A stretch of DNA of 64,000 bases from Anaerolineales bacterium (lineage in GTDB: Bacteria; Chloroflexota; Anaerolineae; JAAEKA01), in contig JACKBI010000001.1 in assembly GCA_020634615.1 (NCBI GenBank), forward strand, positions 434,001 to 498,000. Direction: 5' to 3'. Under the pieces are notes generated by a model. That model did not search any database. It saw only the letters and a list, made by a program, of their open reading frames with translations, and was not told the DNA's origin. Every line of letters begins with the position of its first letter. Positions within the stretch are counted from its first letter, which is position 1. The position numbers were made by a program, and so were the translations under genes. Positions 27,242-35,206 of this stretch are shown in pieces.

Positions 27242-28485
27242 TTGACATCGAACGAGCCAACGAAATAGCGGTCGAGCGCATGACCTCGGCGCGGCCGATA
27301 CTGACCGGCGTTGCCTCGGCGCGCGACGTAATTCCCGGCATGCGCGACAACCTGCTGCTGCACGCCGGCCCGCCCATCACCTGGGACCGGGCGTCCGGTC
27401 CGCTGCGCGGCGCAATCATCGGCGCACTGATTTTCGAAGGACTGGCCACCGACGAGGCCAGCGCCGAGGCGCTGGTGCGTTCTGGCGAGGTGACGCTGGA
27501 GCCGTGCCACGAGCACGACTCGGTTGGTCCCATGGCCGGCGTGACCTCGGCGTCGATGATGGTCAACGTGGTCGAGAATGTCTCCGGCGGCAACCGCGCC
27601 TTCTGCAACCTCAACGAGGGTTACGGCAAGGTGCTGCGCTACGGCGCCTACAGCCCCGAGGTGATCGCCAAGCTGCGCTGGATGAACGATGTGCTGGGAT
27701 CGGTGCTGGCCGAGGCGCTGGCGCTGACCGGCGAGGGCGTGGACATGCGTGCCCTGCTGGCCGAGTCGCTGCAGATGGGCGACGAGGGCCACAACCGCAA
27801 CAAGGCCGGCTCGATCCTGTTCACCGCCAAGCTGGCGCCCTCCATCGTGCGCACCCGTGCCAGCAAGGAGGAGATCGGCCAGGTCTTGCAGTTCATGGTC
27901 GACAACGCGCTGATCGTGCTCAACCCGGTGATGGCGGCGTGCAAGGCGATGGCCGACGCCGGCCACGGCGTCGAGGGCAGCACCATCATGACCGCGATGG
28001 CCAGGAACGGCACCGACCTGGGCATTCGCGTCAGCGGGCTGGGGAACCGTTGGTTCACCGGCCCGTCGCAGGTGCCCGACGGCCTCTACTTCCCCGGTTT
28101 CACCAGCGCCGACGCTAACCCCGACATCGGCGACAGCACCATCACCGAGACGGCCGGGATCGGCGCGTTCGCGATGGCCGGCGCGCCCGCGATTGTCTCC
28201 TTCGTCAGCGGCACGCCGCAGGACGCGGTCAACACGACGCTGGAGATGTACGAGATCACCACCGCCGAGCATCCTTTCTTCAAGATGCCCGCGCTGGACT
28301 TCCGCGGCACGCCGGTGGGCGTGGACATCCGCAAGGTGATCGAACTTGGCATCTTGCCGCGCATCAACACCGGCATCGCCCACCGCGAGGCGGGCGTCGG
28401 CCAGGTCGGCGCCGGACTCGCGCTGCCGCCGGTGGAGGCGTTCGAGAAGGCGCTGATGGCGTACGCGGAGATGTATCTGGCGTGA
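27238..28485 (+). CDS. DUF1116 (YlbE/AllG-like) protein
   Basis: 415 residues, coupled to fdrA by a 4-base ATGA overlap. Typical DUF1116 segments are present: LLHAGPPITWDRASGPLRGAI, EPCHEHDSVGPMAGVTSASM, NLNEGYGKVLRYGAY, LLAESLQMGDEGHNRN, MTAMARNGTDLGIRVSGLG and DIRKVIELGILPRINTGIAHR. In E. coli the homologue (YlbE) acts with FdrA and YlbF in the oxamate carbamoyltransferase of allantoin breakdown. Here no ylbF or carbamate kinase follows; instead a cyclase-family hydrolase leads the operon, so the pathway may be a variant amide or carbamoyl catabolic route. The substrate is not established. Confidence 0.85.
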   Translation: MIDIERANEIAVERMTSARPILTGVASARDVIPGMRDNLLLHAGPPITWDRASGPLRGAIIGALIFEGLATDEASAEALVRSGEVTLEPCHEHDSVGPMAGVTSASMMVNVVENVSGGNRAFCNLNEGYGKVLRYGAYSPEVIAKLRWMNDVLGSVLAEALALTGEGVDMRALLAESLQMGDEGHNRNKAGSILFTAKLAPSIVRTRASKEEIGQVLQFMVDNALIVLNPVMAACKAMADAGHGVEGSTIMTAMARNGTDLGIRVSGLGNRWFTGPSQVPDGLYFPGFTSADANPDIGDSTITETAGIGAFAMAGAPAIVSFVSGTPQDAVNTTLEMYEITTAEHPFFKMPALDFRGTPVGVDIRKVIELGILPRINTGIAHREAGVGQVGAGLALPPVEAFEKALMAYAEMYLA

Positions 28486-28491
28486 CTCGTG

Positions 28492-28533
28492 AACCTGGAA
28501 GCGTGCGCTGAGTTCTGCGTACGCCTCCAGGTT
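28492..28533 (+). terminator. hairpin after the DUF1116 gene
   Basis: AACCTGGAAGCGT (28492-28504) pairs with ACGCCTCCAGGTT (28521-28533) with one mismatch, directly after the stop codon. It has a TTT immediately downstream but no long T-tract. Confidence 0.5.
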
Positions 28534-28605
28534 TCGATGGTCTCGGTTCACCTCAAAGGGTGGGGTCTTGGCGTCGCGCATCGGAAGCGAAGAAAGAGAG
28601 CTGCC

Positions 28606-28953
28606 ATGAAACGACAACGGATAGCCAGTCTTGCCAGCTTGAGACCAACTGCAACGGTTCTCGGACTCTTGATTGCCGGCGTGGCAGTTGCTGCTTGCTT
28701 TGCGCCGTCAGAAGTCACATCACGACCTACGGCTGTTGTTGCTGTTGCAACAGACACAGATGACTCGCATGCTGATGCAGCGACTGTAGTACCGGTTGCC
28801 GACGCAGACCCTGTAAGAGCCGTGATGCCGACCTCGGTCATCACGGCCAACGCTTCAACAGACTTCAACATCCTTGCGGGAACCTGGGGGTCAGAGGACT
28901 ACTTCACGCCGATTATCGAGATCGATGCAACCGGCGCCTTCACATCCACTTAG
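28606..28953 (+). CDS. short putative lipoprotein, probably the 5' part of a broken gene
   Basis: 115 residues from ATG 28606. The signal sequence ends in a lipobox-like GVAVAAC followed by a Thr/Ala/Val/Asp-rich linker, as in Chloroflexota lipoproteins. The ORF stops after FTPIIEIDATGAFTST without a folded domain of useful size. The next ORF, in another frame, continues with a soluble extracytoplasmic-type sequence but lacks its own signal peptide. A frameshift or small deletion in the A+T-rich stretch 28950-29060 would explain both. Confidence 0.5.
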   Translation: MKRQRIASLASLRPTATVLGLLIAGVAVAACFAPSEVTSRPTAVVAVATDTDDSHADAATVVPVADADPVRAVMPTSVITANASTDFNILAGTWGSEDYFTPIIEIDATGAFTST

Positions 28954-29026
28954 GCCAACGCAGGAAAATGTTTATACGGGTGTGAACACGAATAGAAGGA
29001 TTTACCAGTGTGACAACACTCGTCGA

Positions 29027-29782
29027 ATGTGTTCTTGTATACTTAGATTCGTGCATTGGCCTTACAACTTTGATAAAATAGTTGATCCTGATGTGGAGTA
29101 TCCAAGCTTGGTGTTCACGGGCGTAATATGGATTGAAGACGGCCAGTATCTCGTGAACGCTCCTTTCACCACATCGTTGATCCCTCAGGCAAACCTGCTG
29201 CTGGTCGACGGCTACTTCGACTATGTCATGCACAAAGGTGAGGCTGACGGCGGCTTTCAGCCCTATGACCCCGCCAACGCGACAAGACTGCCTCCTGTTG
29301 AATCCAGTACCGTCATCTCGGCTTCCATCGTCGACTTCTGGACTGGCCTATCGCCGCTCGCGCCAGTTGAGTCGCAGTACGAGTTGCACGCCGCGGAAGA
29401 AGGGCTCGTGGGAATGGCATTCTTCTCGGTAGCCGGATATGAAAACCCAATTACGGCAACCACAGCTATCAGTGTGCCGCCGGCAGTTTGGCAAGAAGCT
29501 CTCGCAGTCGTTGCTGACATGCCTCTTGAAACCGGCCCTTATCTGCCGGCCTTCTACGTTACTGACGACTATCCTTCGGTCGCGCTAGTCATCAAGACCG
29601 CTGACAACGAGTTTCGTTTCGAGTCACAATCTCAGGGTCAGGATTACGTGCCATGGAAGGTGTTAGTCAATGACCAGGAATTCGTGACCTATTCAGACTA
29701 TCCCGCCAAGGCATTGCAGGTGCTCGAACCCTATCTGGCACGCCAGGTCTTGGAAGGACTCAAGGAACAAGCCTGGCCGTAG
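29027..29782 (+). CDS. hypothetical soluble protein, likely 3' part of the broken lipoprotein gene
   Basis: The frame is open from 28874; ATG 29027 is the last sensible start before the conserved-looking body. Visible body: PSLVFTGVIWIEDGQYLVNAPF, LLVDGYFDYVMHKGEADGGF, ELHAAEEGLVGMAFFSVAGYE, and AKALQVLEPYLARQVLEGLKE. There is no signal peptide, membrane helix or recognised motif. Codon use is normal over the body, so it was recently coding. It is best read together with the preceding lipoprotein fragment. Function unknown. Confidence 0.5.
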   Translation: MCSCILRFVHWPYNFDKIVDPDVEYPSLVFTGVIWIEDGQYLVNAPFTTSLIPQANLLLVDGYFDYVMHKGEADGGFQPYDPANATRLPPVESSTVISASIVDFWTGLSPLAPVESQYELHAAEEGLVGMAFFSVAGYENPITATTAISVPPAVWQEALAVVADMPLETGPYLPAFYVTDDYPSVALVIKTADNEFRFESQSQGQDYVPWKVLVNDQEFVTYSDYPAKALQVLEPYLARQVLEGLKEQAWP

Positions 29783-29954
29783 ATCTGTCGATGTCGTGAT
29801 TCAGTGACTGCCAATCCGCCACTTCCACGAAAGCGGAAATCCAGATCTATGGCCTGTGTTTCTTGCTTCGGCGCATGCCGTCGCTAGGCATGGGGAACTT
29901 GGCGGGAATGACAGGTGGGCGTTGTCAAACACAAATAGTCGTGAGGATGTAGTG

Positions 29955-30185
29955 ATGGAAACAATGACGTTAGATCAGGTGCCCGACGCCGCGATGGAAC
30001 TGTCGTTTGACCAGCGGGAGATGCTGCTGGAGATTATCCTCAGCCGGCAGATCGATACACGCCGCAGCGAAATCGTGACTGATGCCGAGACGTCCCTGGC
30101 CGAGTACCGTGCCGGCAAGCTTAAGCCCCAGATGGCGGAAGAGGTCATCAACAAGTTGCGTCGGGAGCTTGAAGACTCTGAATGA
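29955..30185 (+). CDS. orphan antitoxin-like small protein
   Basis: 76 residues from ATG 29955. The helical sequence with QREMLLEIILSRQID, a basic RR pair, then TSLAEYRAGKLKPQMAEEVINKLRREL, recalls small antitoxin or addiction-module components that precede RelE-like toxins in cyanobacteria and Chloroflexota. Here no toxin follows: the next gene is a DinB protein 11 bases on. It may be an orphan left after toxin loss, or a member of another small helical family. The match is by eye only. Confidence 0.5.
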   Translation: METMTLDQVPDAAMELSFDQREMLLEIILSRQIDTRRSEIVTDAETSLAEYRAGKLKPQMAEEVINKLRRELEDSE

Positions 30186-30196
30186 GAGGACCCAAC

Positions 30197-30706
30197 ATGC
30201 CAAGAGTAGCCCCTGTATTGGACCACACCCTCCACATGATCGAAGACCTGCGCGGGCAGGTGCGTGACCTGATTGCTGACCTGCCGGCGGAGGCGTTGAA
30301 CTGGCTGCCGCTGCCGGAGGCGGAGGACCACTCGATGAACTCGCTGGCCGTCATGGCCGCGCACGTAGCCGGCGCGGAGCATTTCTGGATCGCCGAGGTG
30401 ATCGGCGGCTACCCGGCCACGCGCGACCGGCCCGCCGAGTTCGTCACCGAGGTGGACGGGCCGGACAGCCTGCTGGCCCGGCTGGACGAAGTTGGCGCGG
30501 AGACGCGCGAGGTCTTCGCGCGCCTGACCGCCGCGGATCTGGACGAGATCCGCCAGGCGCACGAGCGGGCGGTGACGACGCGCTGGGCCATTCTGCACGT
30601 CATCGACCACACGGCGCTGCATCTGGGCCACATGCAGATCACCTACCAACTGTGGATGGGCGGCGGCAGCAAGCCCTCGCCGCGCTGGTACGAGCGTTTG
30701 CCGTAA
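30197..30706 (+). CDS. DinB-family four-helix protein
   Basis: 169 residues from ATG 30197, with GAGAGGA at 30184-30190; a start at 30182 overlapping the upstream stop is the alternative. Metal-type His positions are kept: one in SLAVMAAHVAGAEHFW and two in ILHVIDHTALHLGHMQ. DinB/YfiT-like proteins are four-helix bundles that bind a metal and often act as thiol-dependent transferases or DNA-damage-inducible proteins. No damage box was recognised upstream, so the reaction and trigger are unknown. Confidence 0.82.
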   Translation: MPRVAPVLDHTLHMIEDLRGQVRDLIADLPAEALNWLPLPEAEDHSMNSLAVMAAHVAGAEHFWIAEVIGGYPATRDRPAEFVTEVDGPDSLLARLDEVGAETREVFARLTAADLDEIRQAHERAVTTRWAILHVIDHTALHLGHMQITYQLWMGGGSKPSPRWYERLP

Positions 30707-30728
30707 TCAATAAGGAGACCCTGCCGGC

Positions 30729-31577
30729 ATGACCCAACACATCTATTGGCACGCTCCAGTCTGGGAAGTGCTGCTCTTGGGGTTGACCGGCTTGGCGCTT
30801 CTGGCGTGGCTGGTGTGGCGTGCTGTGCGTCGTCCTCATCCGTCAGCGGCACTCTCGGCCATCGATCCCGCGCTGAACGACCAACCCCTTTTCTTCTTCG
30901 ACCGGGTACATGGCATCGTGGCTCTCAACGATGGCGCCCAACAGGTGTTGAATACACTGTCTGCATCTCAAGATTCGCACTCTCTGGACATTCTAACTGA
31001 TGCACTGCTGGAGGCGCAGGAAGAATCGCGCCTTGTCCAGCAGGCAGGATGGCCGAAGCCGGGCTATAGTCTGATAGCAGCTCCCGTTGCCGGCCAGGCG
31101 GGGAGCGTCACCGGCGTCTTCGCGTTGGTCGCGCCGGAACCGCCCCTTCTGCCGGCAGAGCGCCGTATCGATGAGCCGGCCATGCCGGCGACGGACTGGA
31201 TCGAGATCGGCGCGACGTTGCGACTGCACCGGCAGCGGCCTGCGGTGCGCGTCGAGCGGATCGATCCCACGACGACGGGGCAAGCAGCCATGGCCTGGCA
31301 GGAAAACCAGATCAGCCCCACGGAAGAGGCGCTATTGCGGCACTTGCTAACGCATTCCAATGAAGTGCAGGCTGCGGAAGCGTTGTTTAGCGCTGTATGG
31401 CCCGACGATGAAGTGGGCACGTTCGGCTTGCGTCCTGACCAGAAGGACCGCCTACGCCGTCTGGTCTTTCAACTGCGCCAGCACGTGGAACCCGACCCGC
31501 GCGCGCCACGCTACGTGCGAACGGCTCACGGCGCGGGCTACGTGCTGTATTCGAATGGGGAGCTGGCTCTCCCATGA
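30729..31577 (+). CDS. membrane-anchored winged-helix regulator (N-terminal TM, C-terminal OmpR-type domain)
   Basis: 282 residues. One membrane helix (WEVLLLGLTGLALLAWLVW, about 12-30) is followed by a PAS-like middle region (PLFFFDRVHGIVALNDGAQQVLN) and a C-terminal winged helix of the OmpR class (about 185-275: ISPTEEALLRHLLTHSNEVQ…RRLVFQLRQHVEPDPRAPRYVRTAHGAGYVLY). The DNA-binding end is therefore cytoplasmic and the anchor N-terminal, unlike ToxR, which has the opposite order. Its stop overlaps the start of the solute-binding gene by 4 bases, so sensing of a solute by that partner is a natural hypothesis. Confidence 0.78.
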   Translation: MTQHIYWHAPVWEVLLLGLTGLALLAWLVWRAVRRPHPSAALSAIDPALNDQPLFFFDRVHGIVALNDGAQQVLNTLSASQDSHSLDILTDALLEAQEESRLVQQAGWPKPGYSLIAAPVAGQAGSVTGVFALVAPEPPLLPAERRIDEPAMPATDWIEIGATLRLHRQRPAVRVERIDPTTTGQAAMAWQENQISPTEEALLRHLLTHSNEVQAAEALFSAVWPDDEVGTFGLRPDQKDRLRRLVFQLRQHVEPDPRAPRYVRTAHGAGYVLYSNGELALP

Positions 31578-33130
31578 AACGCTCCAGACGTTGGCTCTCG
31601 CTGGCCGGATCGCGCCGGCTGATCGTTAGTCTCACGCTGGTTTGGCTGATGCTCATGCTGGGCTGGCTGGCGGCGCGCAGCGATGGGGTGGGCGGGCGAC
31701 CGCTGGTCATCGTGTGGGGTGCCGATCCGGGCAGCTACGACCCGCAGCAGACGTCGAATCCGGTGGCTCAGGACGTTTTTCGCCACGTCTGCCAGCCCTT
31801 GTTCTATGAGGACGAGGGCGGGGCGGTGCGCGGGTTGCTGGCGGAGGATGGGTTTCAATACAGCGATGACGGGCGGCGGCTGAGCATTCAACTACGGCCG
31901 GACATCACCTTTCACGACGGCGCCGCGCTGACCGCCGAAGTGGTGCAGTCCAGCTTTGAACGCTTGCAGCGATTGAGCGTTTCACCCCTGCTCGCCGATC
32001 TGCGCGGTGTCGCGGTGACGGCGCAGCCCGACGGACGCACCGTGTTGTTTGACCTGCCGTCGCCCGACTTCGATTTCGTACGACTGGTGCTGGCCAATCC
32101 CTACGCAGCTATCGTGTCGCCGCTGACTCAGGAAACAAATGGACCAGGCTTCGTCGCTTGCACTGGTCCGTACCAGTTTGCAGCCAGCCTCTATCGTCCC
32201 GGCCATTCGTTGACGCTGGTGCGCTTCGCCGATTATCGTTGGCCGCCGGCGCTGTTCGCGAACCGGAGCGCGCCGCGCATCGCCCGTATTCGCTTTGACT
32301 TCATTGCCGATCGCGCTGAACGCCTCGATGCGCTGGTCGACGGCCAAGGCTGTGTCTTAAGTCTGAGCGCAGAGGATGTGAAGCAGGTAGCGGATATCCC
32401 CCGGTTTCGACTCTACGAGGCCACGGGAGGCGTCACCTATCTGGGCTTCAACTTCCAACGGGGCCGCTGGCAGGATGTGCGGGCGCGTCAAGCTGTCGCC
32501 ATGGCATTGGATAAAGCCAGCCTGGCGGGTGACGGCCCTTTCCTGGTAGCTGACACGCCGCTGACGCCCAACACCGTCGGCTACGACCCCAGTGTAGCAG
32601 TTGCCGGCTATGGCTATGCTCCAGAGCGAAGTCGGAAGCTGCTGGCTGAGGCCGGTTTCGACAGCGACGCCGAGGTGGTGCTGCTGATCCCCGAAAGCAG
32701 CACCTATCGCCAACTGGCCGCCGCCGTGCAGCAGCAGTTGCAGGCTATTGGGTTGAGCCAGATCCGGCTGCGTGAGGTTGCGCGCTCCGATATCTTGACA
32801 CAGCGCCAGGATTTCGATCTGCTGTTGTTCGATTACGCCTGGGGAGACTATACAGCGTTGGGCATCTTCCTCGGCCCGGGGCCGCGCAACCTGCTCAACT
32901 ACTCCGGCGGTGACGTGGCTCACCTGGTGAACCAGGCGCGCCTGACAGCGGATCTCAACCTGCGCCAGCAATACGTGAACGAGGCGCAACGGGCTGTGCT
33001 GGAACAGGCCGTCTGGCAGCCATTGCTGGTGCGGCAGATCACCTTCGCCGTGGATGGCGAGTGCGTGCAGGGCGAGCGCCAGTCTCCTTATGGAGAACTC
33101 CTCTTCTACGATGCTGACACTGCTCCCTGA
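31574..33130 (+). CDS. SBP_bac_5-family extracytoplasmic solute-binding protein
   Basis: 518 residues. An N-terminal membrane anchor or signal (RLIVSLTLVWLMLMLGWLAA) precedes a type-5 solute-binding fold: GADPGSYDPQQTSNPVAQDV, LSIQLRPDITFHDGAALTAEVV, ACTGPYQFAASLYRPG, VRARQAVAMALDKASLAGDG, EAGFDSDAEVVLLIPE. Such proteins bind peptides, sugars or nickel for ABC importers. No permease or ATPase gene is nearby; the only partner is the overlapping membrane-bound winged-helix gene. The two together recall SgrR, where a DNA-binding domain and an SBP_5 domain are one chain, but here split and membrane-anchored. A sensory rather than transport role is inferred. Confidence 0.85.
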   Translation: MKRSRRWLSLAGSRRLIVSLTLVWLMLMLGWLAARSDGVGGRPLVIVWGADPGSYDPQQTSNPVAQDVFRHVCQPLFYEDEGGAVRGLLAEDGFQYSDDGRRLSIQLRPDITFHDGAALTAEVVQSSFERLQRLSVSPLLADLRGVAVTAQPDGRTVLFDLPSPDFDFVRLVLANPYAAIVSPLTQETNGPGFVACTGPYQFAASLYRPGHSLTLVRFADYRWPPALFANRSAPRIARIRFDFIADRAERLDALVDGQGCVLSLSAEDVKQVADIPRFRLYEATGGVTYLGFNFQRGRWQDVRARQAVAMALDKASLAGDGPFLVADTPLTPNTVGYDPSVAVAGYGYAPERSRKLLAEAGFDSDAEVVLLIPESSTYRQLAAAVQQQLQAIGLSQIRLREVARSDILTQRQDFDLLLFDYAWGDYTALGIFLGPGPRNLLNYSGGDVAHLVNQARLTADLNLRQQYVNEAQRAVLEQAVWQPLLVRQITFAVDGECVQGERQSPYGELLFYDADTAP

Positions 33131-33235
33131 CACCATGGATCGATTGGCCATAGATCAACAGCAGGCCTATATCTTGTGGTGTTGGCGAAAAGAACTCTGT
33201 ATATCGCGTAATACCTTTGGGGTAGCCGCCGGAAA

Positions 33236-33297
33236 TCACAAACAATCATGAAAAATCACAAAGTATCATGAAATCTGGGGCGGTTTTGTAGTATGGT
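33236..33297 (+). promoter_or_regulatory. phased-repeat promoter module, copy 1
   Basis: Four 10-bp units start at 33236, 33246, 33256 and 33266: TCACAAACAA, TCATGAAAAA, TCACAAAGTA, TCATGAAATC, each with TCAYRAA. A candidate -35 (TGAAAT, 33269-33274) lies inside the fourth unit, with a 17-base spacer to TATGGT (33292-33297). The module drives the exported-protein gene at 33354. Confidence 0.7.
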
Positions 33298-33353
33298 GGA
33301 GAAGCCACCGAGGCGTTCGGTGAACGGAGCTTGGAAATAGAGGAGGTTTCACT

Positions 33354-33758
33354 ATGTTGAAGCGAGGCATTGGGTTGGTCGTCGTGTTTGCGCTGTTGGG
33401 CGTGTTGTTCGTGGCTGCCATAGCGTCTGCCCAGGACGGTGAAGAAGGCCCCATCCAGCCATGGGAGATTGCACAGAAGGGCGGATACAACGTCATCGCG
33501 ATTCACGAGGAAGTAGGCATAGACACATTGGACCGTGTTCATGCCTTGTTGACACAGGAATATGGCGACAAGGTGCTGTACTGGACGGTTCAAGAAATTG
33601 ATGGTGTCCAACATGTTTATGCCTACCCATACAGAGAGGGGGAAGACGCCAAGACATTCGTTGAGCTAATCGAGAGAACTGTGAATGACGATTTGGCTGT
33701 GACGTACTGGAAGCGACTACACCTTCCTGCTTGCACCAGGAGTTCTATGCGCTGCTAA
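33354..33758 (+). CDS. exported small protein with one repeat domain (frame breaks before a second)
   Basis: 134 residues as printed. A signal peptide (VVVFALLGVLFVAAIASAQ) precedes a domain containing ALLTQEYGDKVLYWTVQEID, VQHVYAYPYREGEDAKTF and FVELIERTV. The last ~16 residues (KRLHLPACTRSSMRC) look out of frame. The next ORF, overlapping in another frame, carries a second copy of the same domain, so the original product was probably a two-repeat exported protein of about 210 residues, broken by a 1-base slip near 33700-33715. Driven by phased-repeat promoter copy 1. No known family recognised. Confidence 0.65.
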   Translation: MLKRGIGLVVVFALLGVLFVAAIASAQDGEEGPIQPWEIAQKGGYNVIAIHEEVGIDTLDRVHALLTQEYGDKVLYWTVQEIDGVQHVYAYPYREGEDAKTFVELIERTVNDDLAVTYWKRLHLPACTRSSMRC

Positions 33759-33988
33759 ACAATCGTTTCGGCGAGAAGTTGTTGACATGGAGCGTCCAGG
33801 AATTGGATGCTCTACACTATGTCTATGCATTTCCCCCCTATCCTGATCGTGATCAGAACATGGCGTTCGCGGAGGAACTGGAGAGTTTCGTGGAGGGCTA
33901 CGCCGAAGATACAACTTGCAGCAGGATAGAGGACTTCGACGCTCACTTTCCGATGATCGACAACACGCAGGGATCACTTGGGCAGTAG
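33731..33988 (+). CDS. second repeat domain of the frameshifted exported protein
   Basis: 85 residues from a TTG at 33731; the frame is open upstream. It reads YALLNNRFGEKLLTWSVQELD, LHYVYAFPPYPDRDQN, EELESFVEGYAED and ends DAHFPMIDNTQGSLGQ. This is the same domain as residues 45-105 of the overlapping upstream ORF. It has no signal peptide and no promoter of its own. The last 48 coding bases are duplicated at 40026-40086 together with the promoter that follows. Treat as part of one broken gene 33354-33988. Confidence 0.55.
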   Translation: MHQEFYALLNNRFGEKLLTWSVQELDALHYVYAFPPYPDRDQNMAFAEELESFVEGYAEDTTCSRIEDFDAHFPMIDNTQGSLGQ

Positions 33989-33998
33989 CCGCCGAAAA

Positions 33999-34060
33999 TC
34001 ACAAACAATCATGAAAAATCACAAAGTCTCATGAAATCTGAGGTGGTTTTGTAGTATGAT
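33999..34060 (+). promoter_or_regulatory. phased-repeat promoter module, copy 2
   Basis: Units at 33999, 34009, 34019 and 34029 (TCACAAACAA, TCATGAAAAA, TCACAAAGTC, TCATGAAATC). Candidate -35 TGAAAT (34032-34037), 17-base spacer and TATGAT (34055-34060), the best -10 of the three copies. It drives the exported-protein gene at 34118. Confidence 0.72.
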
Positions 34061-34117
34061 GAATGTGTCGCCGAGGAGTTCGGTGGATGTTGAATGCCTT
34101 ACGCAGGAGGTAATGAA

Positions 34118-34897
34118 ATGAGACGAACAAAATTGGAAGCCGCGTTAGCCATCTTGCTGGCGCTAACTGTGCTTCTTCAAGGTGTACAGCAAGCGTCGGC
34201 GAGCGATACGAAGCCGGGGTCTTCCTTGACACAGTATACGGTTGAAACCATAACAACCGAGTTCAGGAGACTGGATCCCTTTGTTTCCTCCGGGGATGGG
34301 AAACAGGTGTTAGATATAGAAGAAGCTAAGAAAGCTGGTTTTTCTGACACCATTCTTGCTCTCGCAGGTGAGGTGATTGATTATCAGAATGAGGTGCGTG
34401 AAATTGCCCAACAAGGCGAAAAAGCAGATGTGCGGCAAATTGATATTCCAGTGACAGGCTATCCGTTACTTACGGAGTTTGAAGCTATGTTGAGCCGCTA
34501 TCAGCCCGTCGACCAGGGAGCAACTAGAGCCCCTGACACTCACGCTTGCGGGACGTATGCCCATCCAGTTCCAAATTATACCCCTCCTCGCTCTCCCATG
34601 GGATGGTATCCTAATGCGCACAACACTTTGTTGAGCTGGGGCTTTCATCAAACGGCAGGGTATGCATGTGGAGGCGATCCCTTCGTCCCATGCGAGCGAG
34701 ATTACACACGAGGACGGGGATACTCTAGCCAATACGGTTATTGCGATTCCCCCCGTTTTCGCGATCACGGAACTCGGGATGCGGCAAATCATGACATATG
34801 GATTCAATATGGAGAACCAAATCCTGAGATATTTTCCTATGGGTGGCCCTATTGGGACTGGGGATGGTATGCAGAGTGGTGGCATGACACTTACTAG
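34118..34897 (+). CDS. exported Trp/Tyr-rich protein, unknown family
   Basis: 259 residues from ATG 34118 with AGGAGG at 34105-34110. The signal peptide ends near ASAS (about residue 29). A helical middle (IEEAKKAGFSDTILALAGEVID) precedes an aromatic, Cys-containing C-terminal half (GWYPNAHNTLLSWGFHQTAGYACGG, CERDYTRGRGYSSQYGYCD) ending YGWPYWDWGWYAEWWHDTY. The four or so cysteines suggest disulphides outside the cell. No membrane anchor or sorting motif was seen, so it may be released. It belongs to the set behind the phased-repeat promoters. No homologue recognised. Confidence 0.75.
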   Translation: MRRTKLEAALAILLALTVLLQGVQQASASDTKPGSSLTQYTVETITTEFRRLDPFVSSGDGKQVLDIEEAKKAGFSDTILALAGEVIDYQNEVREIAQQGEKADVRQIDIPVTGYPLLTEFEAMLSRYQPVDQGATRAPDTHACGTYAHPVPNYTPPRSPMGWYPNAHNTLLSWGFHQTAGYACGGDPFVPCERDYTRGRGYSSQYGYCDSPRFRDHGTRDAANHDIWIQYGEPNPEIFSYGWPYWDWGWYAEWWHDTY

Positions 34898-35046
34898 TAC
34901 AGCCGGGCGTAAGCAAGGTGAGGGTTGCCCGCACGATGTTATGCCTTCGACTGGCTCAGGCCAGGACTGAACGGGTCTAACACGAAAACTCGCTAGGAAA
35001 CGAGGGTTATTGCTGTCAATCCAGCATCCATTCGAGCATCCAACAT

Positions 35047-35090
35047 CAGTGAAGCATCTCGCCTCACATGCGCAGCGAGATGCTTCACTG
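35047..35090 (+). terminator. perfect 16-bp hairpin
   Basis: CAGTGAAGCATCTCGC (35047-35062) and GCGAGATGCTTCACTG (35075-35090) are perfect complements with a 12-base loop. It lies in the 309-base gap between 34897 and 35207, which otherwise shows nothing codable. There is no clear T-tract, so it may act on RNA stability as much as termination. Confidence 0.6.
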
Positions 35091-35206
35091 ACGTATCTTG
35101 TCGTAAGGGTTGTGTACTCTCGACCCGTTTAGCATGGCAACTGTCTGGGTATTTACGCCCACAAGTCGCTGACCAAGTTTACTGGCTTCAAGTGAATCAT
35201 ACGACT

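Noticed and set aside
33236..33275. Iteron-type replication origin
   Set aside because: The 10-bp units occur at three loci, always just upstream of a gene with a spaced -10 box, and no rep gene is near; a promoter array fits better.
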